Below are positions 7,925 to 16,148 of a stretch of 64,000 nucleotides of DNA, piece after piece. The notes under the pieces are model-generated. The model saw only the letters and a program-made list of their open reading frames with translations, had not been told where the DNA came from and ran no database searches. The translations under genes and the position numbers were made by a program. The stretch spans positions 62,001-126,000 of the forward strand of contig JAHYZV010000002.1 of assembly GCA_019424245.1 (NCBI GenBank), written 5' to 3'. Each line of letters begins with the position of its first letter. Within the stretch, counting starts at the first letter, position 1. The stretch is from Clostridiales bacterium (lineage in GTDB: Bacteria > Bacillota > Clostridia > Lachnospirales > Lachnospiraceae).

Positions 7925-8293
7925 CTATAATACTTCTGGAGCAAGAGATACGATCTTCATGAATTTCTTATCTCTTAACTCTCTTGCTACTGGTCCAAAG
8001 ATACGAGTTCCCTTAGGAGTCTGATCATCCTTGATGATTACAGCAGCATTTTCATCAAATTTAATGTATGAGCCATCTTTACGACGTGCGCCCTTTACAG
8101 AACGAACAACAACGGCCTTAACAACATCGCCCTTTTTAACAACGCCGCCTGGTGTTGCTTCTTTAACAGTAGCGACAATCACATCACCGATATTTGCATA
8201 TCTTCTTGTAGATCCACCCATAACTCTGATGCAGAGAATTTCCTTAGCACCTGTGTTATCGGCAACCTTAAGTCTGGTTTCCTGTTGTACCAT
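7925..8293 (-). CDS. rplN: 50S ribosomal protein L14
   Basis: L14 forms part of an intersubunit bridge. The 122-residue protein begins MVQQETRLKVADNTGAKEIL and has GTRIFGPVARELR near its end, both canonical. It follows rpsQ by 48 bp. Confidence 0.98.
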   Translation of the reverse strand: MVQQETRLKVADNTGAKEILCIRVMGGSTRRYANIGDVIVATVKEATPGGVVKKGDVVKAVVVRSVKGARRKDGSYIKFDENAAVIIKDDQTPKGTRIFGPVARELRDKKFMKIVSLAPEVL

Positions 8294-8341
8294 AATACTA
8301 CCCCTTTCAGTAATATCAATTCTATTAAAAAATTGTCAAAA

Positions 8342-8599
8342 TTATTTAGCTCTGCTGATAATCTCAACTAATCTCCATCTCTTATCCTTAGATAAAGGTC
8401 TAGTTTCCATTACCTTAACAACATCACCGATTAAACATTCATTGTTTTCATCATGAGCCTTTAACTTGTATGTTCTCTTTACAATCTTGTTGTAAAGTGG
8501 ATGCTTAACGTTATCTTCTACAGCAACAACGATTGTCTTATCCATCTTATTGCTGATAACCTTACCTGTACGAGTTTTTCTTAAATTTCTCTCTTCCAC
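8342..8599 (-). CDS. rpsQ: 30S ribosomal protein S17
   Basis: S17 is an early 16S-binding OB-fold protein. The 85-residue sequence includes GKVISNKMDKTIVVAVED and the C-terminal RPLSKDKRWRLVEI. The start is GTG, about 9 bases after AAAGGAG. It follows rpmC by 45 bp. Confidence 0.97.
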   Translation of the reverse strand: MEERNLRKTRTGKVISNKMDKTIVVAVEDNVKHPLYNKIVKRTYKLKAHDENNECLIGDVVKVMETRPLSKDKRWRLVEIISRAK

Positions 8600-8644
8600 A
8601 GTTATACTCCTTTCTTAGGAAATACTTACAAACTATAATATAAT

Positions 8645-8845
8645 TTAAGCATTCTTCTGAGCAATTACAGTCTGAATTCTAGCAATGTTCTTTCTAACTT
8701 CTTTGATTCTGCTAGTATTATCTAACTGATTTGTTGCGTTCTGAAATCTTAAATTGAAAAGTTCCTTCTTAGCAGCTACTAATTCTTCATTCAATTCTGC
8801 AGCTGATTTTGCCTTTAAATCTTCTACATACTTATTAATTTTCAC
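8645..8845 (-). CDS. rpmC: 50S ribosomal protein L29
   Basis: L29 is a two-helix protein at the tunnel exit, near the signal-recognition-particle and trigger-factor docking site. I favour the GTG at 8845 (66 residues, starting MKINKYVEDLKAKSAAELNE) because it fits the family length; a GTG at 8854 is an alternative. KKELFNLRFQ is the family signature. The start overlaps the end of rplP, so translation is probably coupled. Confidence 0.93.
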   Translation of the reverse strand: MKINKYVEDLKAKSAAELNEELVAAKKELFNLRFQNATNQLDNTSRIKEVRKNIARIQTVIAQKNA

Positions 8846-9272
8846 TGTTATCACCGCCTTCTAAGTCTGCACGTGAAACGATCTTGCACTTGCAAGGAAG
8901 TTTATGAGTTGCAAGACGTAATGCTTCTCTTGCTGTTTCTTCAGGTACACCTGAAATCTCGAACATAACACGTCCAGGTTTAACTACTGCTACCCAGCAC
9001 TCTAAGTTACCTTTACCTTTACCCATACGAACACCGATAGGCTTACCTGTTACCGGCTTATCTGGGAAAATCTTTATAAATACTTTACCACCACGCTTAA
9101 TATATCTTGTCATAGCGACACGGGCAGCTTCTATCTGATTTGATTTGATCCAACAAGGTTCTGTTGCAACAATACCGAATTCACCATTAGTGATCTTATT
9201 GCCTCTTGTAGCCTTACCAGCCATAGAACCACGGAACTGTCTACGATGTTTAACTCTCTTAGGTAGTAACAT
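8835..9272 (-). CDS. rplP: 50S ribosomal protein L16
   Basis: L16 lies near the peptidyl-transferase centre and helps position A-site tRNA. The 145-residue protein begins MLLPKRVKHRRQFRGSMAGK and contains IKIFPDKPVTGKPIGVRMGK. Its ATG shares one base with the rpsC stop codon, and its end overlaps rpmC. Confidence 0.98.
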   Translation of the reverse strand: MLLPKRVKHRRQFRGSMAGKATRGNKITNGEFGIVATEPCWIKSNQIEAARVAMTRYIKRGGKVFIKIFPDKPVTGKPIGVRMGKGKGNLECWVAVVKPGRVMFEISGVPEETAREALRLATHKLPCKCKIVSRADLEGGDNSEN

Positions 9273-9931
9273 TACTTATCGCTCCCTTCCTTGTTTGTCT
9301 TTGTTGGAAGTACCTCACCTTCATAGATCCATACCTTAACACCAACTTTACCATAAGTTGTGTTAGCTTCTGCAAAACCATAATCGATATCTGCACGAAG
9401 TGTCTGAAGAGGAATTGTACCTTCGCTATAGAACTCTGTACGAGCCATATCAGCACCGCCGAGACGACCTGAACAAGATGTCTTAATACCCTTAGCACCC
9501 TGCTTCATAGTTCTTCCCATGCAAGACTTCATAGCTCTTCTGAAAGAGATACGATTCTCTAACTGCTGTGCGATGTTCTCAGCTACTAACTGAGCATCCT
9601 TATCTGGTCTCTTAACTTCTTTAATATCAATGCTAAGTCTCTTAGCGCTTGTAAGCTTTTCAACCTGCTTCTTGAGTGCTTCGATTTCAGCACCACCCTT
9701 ACCAATAACAACACCTGGCTTAGCTGTGTGAATGATAATCTTTAATCTATCTGAAGCTCTTTCTGTCTCTATCTTTGAAATTCCTGCAGCATATAACTTA
9801 TTTTTAAGGAATTTTCTAATGTTATAATCTTCTACAAGGTTATCTGCAAAAGTTTCTTCTGCATACCACTTAGAGTCCCAGTCTTTGATAACGCCGACTC
9901 TTAAACCATGAGGATTAACTTTCTGTCCCAT
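9272..9931 (-). CDS. rpsC: 30S ribosomal protein S3
   Basis: S3 lines the mRNA entry channel. The 219-residue protein starts MGQKVNPHGLRVGVIKDWDS. It has a KH domain with the VVIGKGGAEIE loop near residues 75-85 and the C-terminal domain with SGRLGGADMARTE. It follows rplV by 32 bp and overlaps rplP by one base. Confidence 0.98.
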   Translation of the reverse strand: MGQKVNPHGLRVGVIKDWDSKWYAEETFADNLVEDYNIRKFLKNKLYAAGISKIETERASDRLKIIIHTAKPGVVIGKGGAEIEALKKQVEKLTSAKRLSIDIKEVKRPDKDAQLVAENIAQQLENRISFRRAMKSCMGRTMKQGAKGIKTSCSGRLGGADMARTEFYSEGTIPLQTLRADIDYGFAEANTTYGKVGVKVWIYEGEVLPTKTNKEGSDK

Positions 9932-9963
9932 AAAATCTCCTTTCTATTCTTTAGGAAATGCAA

Positions 9964-10350
9964 TTATCTTTCATTTAATATTACAGTGATATGGCTCATT
10001 CTCTTTTCGATTCTATAAGCTCTACCCTGTGCTCTTGGATGGACTCTCTTCATTGTTGGTCCCTTGTTAGCGTAGCATTCTTCTACATATAACTTGCTTG
10101 GGTCCATACCGTTATTGTTCTCTGCATTAGCTGCAGCTGACTTTAATAACTTCTCTATAAGTGATGAAGCATATCTTGGATTGTACATAACGATACCAAG
10201 TGCTTCTTCAAGGCTCTTGCCTCTAATAGCATCTAATACGAAACAAGCCTTCTGAACAGATACTCTTGCGTAAGATAACTTTGCGCTTGGTCTTGTGTCC
10301 TTAACAGCGTTTCTTTCACGTTTAATCTGGGATCTATGTCCTTTAGCCAT
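9964..10350 (-). CDS. rplV: 50S ribosomal protein L22
   Basis: L22 sends a beta hairpin into the exit tunnel, where mutations in the family can confer macrolide resistance. The 128-residue protein has the C-terminal MKRVHPRAQGRAYRIEKRMS hairpin. No unusual change is apparent. It follows rpsS by 29 bp. Confidence 0.98.
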   Translation of the reverse strand: MAKGHRSQIKRERNAVKDTRPSAKLSYARVSVQKACFVLDAIRGKSLEEALGIVMYNPRYASSLIEKLLKSAAANAENNNGMDPSKLYVEECYANKGPTMKRVHPRAQGRAYRIEKRMSHITVILNER

Positions 10351-10379
10351 CGATTAAACCTCCTTTCAAATAATACAAA

Positions 10380-10655
10380 TTATCTACTCTTCTTTTCGTC
10401 TTTGCCGTGTCCTCTGTAAGTTCTTGTAGCAACGAACTCACCGAGCTTATGACCAACCATATCCTCTGTAACATATACAGGAACATGCTTTCTTCCGTCA
10501 TGAACTGCAATTGTATGGCCTACGAATGAAGGGAAAATTGTTGAACGACGTGACCATGTCTTGATAACCTGCTTGTCGTTTGATGCGTTTAATGCATCTA
10601 CCTTCTTAAGTAAGCTTTCGTCCGCGAATGGTCCTTTTTTAAGTGAACGAGCCAT
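10380..10655 (-). CDS. rpsS: 30S ribosomal protein S19
   Basis: S19 binds the 30S head with S13. The 91-residue protein begins MARSLKKGPFADESLLKKVD and includes TWSRRSTIFPSFVGHTIAVH. It lies 68 bp after rplB. Confidence 0.98.
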   Translation of the reverse strand: MARSLKKGPFADESLLKKVDALNASNDKQVIKTWSRRSTIFPSFVGHTIAVHDGRKHVPVYVTEDMVGHKLGEFVATRTYRGHGKDEKKSR

Positions 10656-10723
10656 AGGTTGAAACCTCCTTATAATCTATCAAATCTTAGTCTAATATTT
10701 CTTGTAATACCGGAGGCTATTAA

Positions 10724-11566
10724 TTACTTAATAGCCTTTCCATCTCTTCTTCTTACGATAAGCTTGTTAGAAGACTTCTTCTTCTTACGAGTCTTAAGTC
10801 CCATAGCAGGCTTGCCCCAAGGTGTCATTGGGCTTGGACGACCAACTGGTGCTCTACCTTCACCACCACCATGTGGATGGTCATTAGGGTTCATAACAGA
10901 ACCACGAACTGTAGGTCTGATACCCATATGTCTCTTACGTCCAGCCTTACCAAGATTAATAAGGTTGTGATCTCCATTACCTACAACACCGATTGTTGCG
11001 CGGCAGATAATTGGAACCATTCTCATCTCGCCTGATGGTAATCTAAGTGTTGCATACTTGCCTTCCTTAGCCATAAGCTGAGCTGAGTTTCCAGCAGAAC
11101 GAACAAGCTGTCCACCCTTACCTGGATATAATTCAATGTTGTGTACCTGAGTACCAACTGGAATCTCTGAAAGTGGTAAGCAGTTACCTACTCTTACTTC
11201 TGCACCAGCACCATTCTGTACTGTCATGCCATCTGTTAATCCCTGAGGAGCAAGGATATATGACTTTTCGCCATCTGCGTAGCAGATAAGTGCGATATTA
11301 GCTGTTCTGTTTGGATCGTATTCAATACCGATAACCTTAGCAGGAACGCCTTCTTTATTTCTCTTGAAATCTATTAATCTATATTTCTGTCTGTTTCCAC
11401 CACCATGATGTCTAACAGTGATCTTACCCTGGTTGTTACGACCAGCAGTCTTACTCTTCTTAGCGAGTAATGACTTCTCAGGAGTTGTCTTTGTGATCTC
11501 TGAGAAATCTGATCCAGTCATGTTTCTTCTGGAAGGTGTATATGGGTTATAAGTCCTGATTCCCAT
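10724..11566 (-). CDS. rplB: 50S ribosomal protein L2
   Basis: L2 is needed for subunit association and peptidyl-transferase assembly. The 280-residue protein has the OB and SH3-like domains and the conserved MNPNDHPHGGGEGRAPVGRP loop. It follows rplW by 62 bp. Confidence 0.98.
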   Translation of the reverse strand: MGIRTYNPYTPSRRNMTGSDFSEITKTTPEKSLLAKKSKTAGRNNQGKITVRHHGGGNRQKYRLIDFKRNKEGVPAKVIGIEYDPNRTANIALICYADGEKSYILAPQGLTDGMTVQNGAGAEVRVGNCLPLSEIPVGTQVHNIELYPGKGGQLVRSAGNSAQLMAKEGKYATLRLPSGEMRMVPIICRATIGVVGNGDHNLINLGKAGRKRHMGIRPTVRGSVMNPNDHPHGGGEGRAPVGRPSPMTPWGKPAMGLKTRKKKKSSNKLIVRRRDGKAIK

Positions 11567-11628
11567 TATATTCTCTCCTTTCGAGCCTGTGTAATATTGT
11601 TTTCTACACTTCTAAATGTTGCTAAATC

Positions 11629-11928
11629 TTAAAGTCCTTCAAAGATTTCGATATCTTTGCTGTCTGCTGTTAACTGAACGATTGCCTTCTTAGTCTTAGC
11701 AGTTGTACCAACAGCTCTTCCTCTTCTCTTCTTCTTGCCAACACTGTTCATTGTGTTAACGCTAGCAACCTTTGTTCCTTCGAACATTTTTTCAACAGCT
11801 TCTTTAATCATAGTCTTGTTAGCTTCTGTATGAACTAAGAATGTATACTTCTTATCTGCCATATCTGCCATTGACTTTTCTGTTATAACTGGTTTGAGGA
11901 TTACATCATAATACTGTACGTTTGCCAT
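11629..11928 (-). CDS. rplW: 50S ribosomal protein L23
   Basis: L23 is the main docking protein for trigger factor and SRP at the exit tunnel. The 99-residue protein contains VILKPVITEKSMADMADKKY and the basic loop VGKKKRRGRAVG. Its start codon shares one base with the rplD stop, giving tight coupling. Confidence 0.98.
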   Translation of the reverse strand: MANVQYYDVILKPVITEKSMADMADKKYTFLVHTEANKTMIKEAVEKMFEGTKVASVNTMNSVGKKKRRGRAVGTTAKTKKAIVQLTADSKDIEIFEGL

Positions 11929-12548
11929 TATGCATACACCTCCTCTAATTTCTCTACAGCTGCCTTAGTAACAACTAATGTTGTATACTTAAGAACATCA
12001 TATGTGTTGATTTCGTTAGTAGCTGTAACCTTAACTGAAGGAATGTTTCTTCCTGAAAGAACTACGTTCTTATTCTCGCCTTCAAGAACTACTAATGCGT
12101 TTTCAACCTTTAAGTTGTTCATAACTTCTACGAACTTCTTTGTCTTGATTTCATCTAACTTGAACTCGTCAAGTACAACGATCTTGCTTTCTGCAACCTT
12201 TGAAGATAAAGCAGAAAGAAGAGCGATTCTCTTTTCTTTCTTATTCATCTTGAATGAATAATCTCTTGGCTTTGGTGCGAATACGATACCGCCGCCTGTC
12301 CACTGTGGAGCTCTTGTAGAACCCTGTCTTGCATGACCAGTTCCCTTCTGTCTCCAAGGTTTTCTTCCGCCACCAGAAACTTCTGAACGTGTCTTTGCGC
12401 TCTGTGTTCCCTGACGATTATTTGCAAGCTGGTTAACTACTGCCATGTGTACGAGATGTTCGTTAACTTCTACACCAAATACAGCATCATTTAATTCGAT
12501 TGAACCAACTTCTTTGCCTTCAATATTGTAAACAGATACGTTTGCCAT
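11928..12548 (-). CDS. rplD: 50S ribosomal protein L4
   Basis: L4 lines the exit tunnel and in gamma-proteobacteria also represses the S10 operon. The 206-residue protein carries the extended loop GGGRKPWRQKGTGHARQGST. It follows rplC by 28 bp. Two structured leaders in this operon, at 13800-14058 and 13213-13484, are possible L4 or other r-protein targets, but nothing in the sequence proves the ligand. Confidence 0.98.
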   Translation of the reverse strand: MANVSVYNIEGKEVGSIELNDAVFGVEVNEHLVHMAVVNQLANNRQGTQSAKTRSEVSGGGRKPWRQKGTGHARQGSTRAPQWTGGGIVFAPKPRDYSFKMNKKEKRIALLSALSSKVAESKIVVLDEFKLDEIKTKKFVEVMNNLKVENALVVLEGENKNVVLSGRNIPSVKVTATNEINTYDVLKYTTLVVTKAAVEKLEEVYA

Positions 12549-12576
12549 CTGTGTGGTCCTCCTTCCTTAGCAAAAA

Positions 12577-13212
12577 CTACTTAGCAGCTTTTACTGTTTC
12601 TTTCAGTGTTACTAATGATTTCTTAGGTCCAGGTACTGCACCCTTAACTAAGATTACGTTGTTTTCAACATCAACTCTTACTACTTCAAGATTCTGGATT
12701 GTGATTCTCTTAGAACCCATATGTCCAGGCATTCCTTTTCCCTTGAATACTCTACCAGGTGTTGTTGCTGATCCGTTTGAACCCTGATGTCTGTGGAACT
12801 TAGAACCATGAGCCATAGGTCCTCTTGACTGGCCTAATCTCTTGATTGCGCCCTGGAAACCTTTACCCTTTGAAATAGCAGTTGCATCAACCTTATCGCC
12901 TGCAGCGAAGATATCAGCCTTGATTTCGTCCTTTACAGAGTACTCTGAAGCATTCTCAAACTTGAACTCTCTTAAGAATCTCTTGTAAGGAACCTCTGCC
13001 TTATCAAAATGTCCTTTAACAGGCTTGTTTACTAACTTTTCTCTAATGTCAGCAAAACCAACCTGAACTGCATCGTAACCGTCGTTTTCTACTGTCTTAA
13101 CTTGTGTAACAACACAAGGACCAGCCTGAAGAACAGTTACAGGTGTTAAAACACCGTCTTCGTTGAAGATTTGAGTCATTCCGACTTTTGTAGCTAAAAT
13201 TGCCTTCTTCAT
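12577..13212 (-). CDS. rplC: 50S ribosomal protein L3
   Basis: L3 is an early 23S-binding protein near the peptidyl-transferase centre. The 211-residue protein begins MKKAILATKVGMTQIFNEDG and has the central loop with MAHGSKFHRHQGSNG. It is separated from rpsJ by 272 bp of structured sequence, much longer than usual. Confidence 0.98.
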   Translation of the reverse strand: MKKAILATKVGMTQIFNEDGVLTPVTVLQAGPCVVTQVKTVENDGYDAVQVGFADIREKLVNKPVKGHFDKAEVPYKRFLREFKFENASEYSVKDEIKADIFAAGDKVDATAISKGKGFQGAIKRLGQSRGPMAHGSKFHRHQGSNGSATTPGRVFKGKGMPGHMGSKRITIQNLEVVRVDVENNVILVKGAVPGPKKSLVTLKETVKAAK

Positions 13213-13484
13213 TGATATTCCTCCTGTTTAATCTACAGCGGACAAGATGATTATGCCGCTTCCGGCATCATCATCTGGAAGCAAAATCCTGACGGATTTT
13301 CTTCCGGTTTCAGCCCGGAATTTTCTATATTTATAAAATCATACGTCATAAGCGCATCCTGTCATCCTAGAACAGCTAATATAAGTGGAACCTGCACCAC
13401 TGTGCTACACTTTTGTGTACGTTACTTCTATATTAAACCCTTAGGATTATTGCTCTTAAATAATAATGAAAAATTGTGTAATGA
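13213..13484 (-). promoter_or_regulatory. structured rpsJ-rplC intergenic leader
   Basis: Minus-strand hairpins, 5' to 3', are: TACAC/GTGTA around TTTT (13406-13419); AGTGG/CCACT (13384-13401); a 6-bp TTCCGG stem (13302-13320); a 12-bp stem with one bulge (13277-13305); and a 13-nt stem with one mismatch and loop GAAG (13246-13275). The third and fourth share 13302-13305, so they exclude each other. This looks like a translational or attenuation switch before rplC. The ligand is unknown; L3 or L4 are inferred candidates. Confidence 0.55.
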
Positions 13485-13799
13485 TTAGTTCATTACCTTA
13501 AGGTTGATGAATACACCAGCTGGCATCTCTAACTTAGATAATGCATCTACAGTCTTCTGTGATGGTGATAATACATCGATGAGTCTCTTGTGAGTTCTCT
13601 GTTCAAACTGTTCTCTTGAATCCTTATACTTGTGAACAGCTCTAAGGATTGTAACTACTTCCTTCTTTGTTGGAAGAGGTACTGGACCACTCACATTTGC
13701 TCCTGTCTTCTTAGCAGTTTCGATGATTTTCTTAGCTGACTGATCGATTAACTGATGATCATAAGCTTTCAGTGTAATTCTTATTACCTGATTTGCCAT
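13485..13799 (-). CDS. rpsJ: 30S ribosomal protein S10
   Basis: S10 is a 30S head protein that also acts in NusB-dependent antitermination. The 104-residue protein begins MANQVIRITLKAYDHQLIDQ and contains RTHKRLIDVLSPSQKTVDAL. It is the first gene of the operon, after a leader of about 260 nt. Confidence 0.98.
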   Translation of the reverse strand: MANQVIRITLKAYDHQLIDQSAKKIIETAKKTGANVSGPVPLPTKKEVVTILRAVHKYKDSREQFEQRTHKRLIDVLSPSQKTVDALSKLEMPAGVFINLKVMN

Positions 13800-14058
13800 A
13801 AAAAAAGTCGCCTCCTTCGCACTTTATTGTTTAAGTACGACAAGCGGTGACTGTACACACTCCCACGTGTATCGAGAATCACCTGTTGGATTATCCCGAT
13901 TACCAACGTGTCATTTCTGCATCTTGCAGATGATATTAGGTACAGTGACTTGTCGCCAGATTCTTCGCCGGTCTCTTACCGGCCTTGACATTCGCTCCAC
14001 GGAAAACCTGCTCTTATGAGCAGCAACCTCACGCTTCTACGCTATCAATGTCACAGCA
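13800..14058 (-). ncRNA. S10 operon 5' leader RNA
   Basis: The leader runs from the promoter at about 14.06 kb to rpsJ. It folds into two domains. Domain 1 is closed by TGACATT/AATGTCA (13986-13992/14047-14053) and contains CTGCTC/GAGCAG (14008-14023). A perfect 6-bp GCCGGT/ACCGGC stem follows at 13967-13983. Domain 2 is closed by an 8-bp helix (13837-13844/13949-13956) and a 7-bp helix (13850-13856/13940-13946), enclosing smaller hairpins. The layout suggests r-protein autoregulation; L4 does this in E. coli, but I do not recognise the exact E. coli structure. Confidence 0.6.
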
Positions 14059-14064
14059 AGTATT

Positions 14065-14093
14065 AATATACACTACACTTAATATAAAATCAA
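14065..14093 (-). promoter_or_regulatory. sigma-A promoter of the S10 operon
   Basis: TTGATT (14088-14093) and TATATT (14065-14070) are separated by exactly 17 bp on the minus strand. The predicted start is about 260 bp upstream of rpsJ, at the 5' end of the structured leader. Confidence 0.75.
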
Positions 14094-14151
14094 CCAGAAA
14101 AATATTATTTTATTGTATTTTTTTAAGTACAATTCTGTAATATTTCTCTGG
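14094..14151 (-). terminator. large hairpin before the S10 promoter, probable ABC-F terminator
   Basis: Arms of 14 nt (14094-14107 and 14138-14151) match with one mismatch. Inside them a 6-bp stem ATTGTA/TACAAT caps a loop. It ends next to the S10 -35 box and follows the ABC-F gene, so it may end that transcript. No strong T-run lies outside the stem, so function is uncertain. Confidence 0.4.
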
Positions 14152-14244
14152 TTTAATTATTATCCATTTTTGTTATTATTTATCCACAAATATGCATTAT
14201 TTGATGAATATTTATAAACATTTCTGCTTTGTTTGCACACATCT

Positions 14245-16143
14245 TTACTGGTTTGCTATTCTTTCCGCAAGATCGTTAAGATATACCCACCTGTCCATCT
14301 TTTCCTCAAGCTGTTTTTCTTTTTCAGCCTTTTCCTTAGACAGGTCATTTAACTTACCATAGTCAGTTGCACACTTAGCCATTTCACTGTCTATTCTTTC
14401 TATATCGCTTTCTAATGCAGCTATATCATCATCAATACTCTCATATTCTTTCTGTTCCTTGTAAGTAAATTTAAGGCGCTCACTTCTTGATTTATTATAT
14501 TCCTTACTTGTAAGTGTCTTATTGCCCACTGTAACCTTCTGTGTACCATCTGCTGATTTATCATCGTTACTTCCTGCTGCCACACCGCTGCCTGATACCA
14601 GACCATTACCTGATAATGCTGTACCTTTAGATATTCCATTTCCTGGCACATTATATATAGAAGAAACGCATTTTTCTTTGTAGTCTGAATAGCCTCCTTC
14701 ATACTGGGTAAGGTGACCCCCCGCCTCAAATGCAAATATTCTGTCAACCGTTCTGTCAAGAAAGTATCTGTCATGTGAAACTGTTATGATAATCCCTGCA
14801 AATCCATCCAGATAATCCTCAAGTACTTCAAGCGTTTCAATATCAAGATCATTGGTAGGCTCATCAAGTATAAGTACATTAGGTGCACTCATAAGCACAC
14901 TTAAAAGATACAGTCTTCTCTTTTCTCCTCCGGACAGCTTTCTTATTGGTGTCCACTGCTGTTTTGGTGAAAAGAGAAACTTTTCACACATCTGGCTTGC
15001 TGTTGCCTTGCCATCTACTGTCTGCACATACTCACCTATGCTTCTTACAAACTCAAGCACTGTCTGATTCTCATCCAGCGGTTCATTTTCCTGCATAAAA
15101 TAACCTATATGTACAGTGTCACCTATCTCAACGCTTCCACTATCCGGCTGTATCTGTCCTGTTATTATCTTCATAAGTGTTGACTTACCACATCCATTGC
15201 TTCCTATTATACCTATACGGTCATCTCTTAGAAAAATGTATGAAAAATCATTGATATAAGTATGACCGTCATATGCTTTGGTTATGTTGTTAAGCTCTAT
15301 CGTCTTTTTGCCTAATCTTCTGCTTACAGAGCTCATATCCATAAGGCTCTTGTCAAATTTAGCCCTTGCCTCACGGGAAGCTTCCTTCATATCCTCAAAA
15401 CGGTCTATTCTTGCCTGCTGTTTTGTTGAACGCGCCTGGCATCCTCTTCTTATCCACTCAAGTTCTCTTCTTAATGTATTCTGTCTTTTAGCCTCTGTAG
15501 CTCTTTCCATCTGTTCTCTTTCAGTCTTTAATTCAAGAAAGCCTGAATAGTTGGAATCATAACTATAAAGCGCCGCATGGTCTATCTCAACTATCTTGTT
15601 AGTTACATTGTCAAGGAAATACCTGTCATGCGTTACCATAAGAAGTTCGCCCTTGAAAGCCTTTATATACTGCTCAAGCCACACAACCATATCATTATCA
15701 AGATGGTTAGTCGGCTCATCAAGTATAAGCACCTCTGTAGGTTCAACCAATGCCTTTGCAAGCGCCACTCTTTTCTTCTGTCCTCCTGAAAGCATATCCA
15801 TAGAAGCATCAAATGCTCCTATCCCAAGCTTGTTAAGAATCTCCTTTGCCTTGGCCTCACTTGCATTAGCTTTTCCTCTCATCACATAGGAAAGAACCGT
15901 CTCATCCTTCGCATGGTCAGGTGACTGTGCAAGGTATGTTACTGTAACATTCCTTCCCTTTATAACATTTCCTTCATCAGGCTCTTCAATACCAGCTATT
16001 ATCTTAAGCAATGTTGACTTTCCAGTACCATTGACACCTATGACACCCACCTTATCACCCTTGTTTATTCCAAGTGTAACCTTATCAAGTAGTACCTTCT
16101 CGCCAAATGTTTTACTCACTTTTTCTACATTTAATATATTCAC
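14245..16143 (-). CDS. ABC-F family ATPase, Uup-like
   Basis: This 632-residue protein has two ABC ATPase domains and no membrane segment, as in ABC-F factors that act on ribosomes. The first domain has GVNGTGKST, LSGGQKKR and VLILDEPTNHLD; the second has GSNGCGKST, LSGGEKRR and VLILDEPTNDLD. A linker lies between them and a charged C-terminal coiled coil covers about residues 550-632, the arrangement of Uup. A glycine/serine-rich spacer precedes the coiled coil. The start is GTG, 5 bp after the SulP gene, so the two are probably cotranscribed. Whether it is a housekeeping or antibiotic-resistance ABC-F cannot be told from sequence alone. Confidence 0.9.
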   Translation of the reverse strand: MNILNVEKVSKTFGEKVLLDKVTLGINKGDKVGVIGVNGTGKSTLLKIIAGIEEPDEGNVIKGRNVTVTYLAQSPDHAKDETVLSYVMRGKANASEAKAKEILNKLGIGAFDASMDMLSGGQKKRVALAKALVEPTEVLILDEPTNHLDNDMVVWLEQYIKAFKGELLMVTHDRYFLDNVTNKIVEIDHAALYSYDSNYSGFLELKTEREQMERATEAKRQNTLRRELEWIRRGCQARSTKQQARIDRFEDMKEASREARAKFDKSLMDMSSVSRRLGKKTIELNNITKAYDGHTYINDFSYIFLRDDRIGIIGSNGCGKSTLMKIITGQIQPDSGSVEIGDTVHIGYFMQENEPLDENQTVLEFVRSIGEYVQTVDGKATASQMCEKFLFSPKQQWTPIRKLSGGEKRRLYLLSVLMSAPNVLILDEPTNDLDIETLEVLEDYLDGFAGIIITVSHDRYFLDRTVDRIFAFEAGGHLTQYEGGYSDYKEKCVSSIYNVPGNGISKGTALSGNGLVSGSGVAAGSNDDKSADGTQKVTVGNKTLTSKEYNKSRSERLKFTYKEQKEYESIDDDIAALESDIERIDSEMAKCATDYGKLNDLSKEKAEKEKQLEEKMDRWVYLNDLAERIANQ

Positions 16144-16148
16144 AACAA

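Noticed and set aside
9259..9498. 79-codon ORF within rpsC in another frame on the same strand
   Set aside because: Composition and position are those of a frame shadow of rpsC.
13380..13420. tRNA-like GGTTCCAC segment in the rpsJ-rplC spacer
   Set aside because: No acceptor, D or anticodon arms can be built around it.
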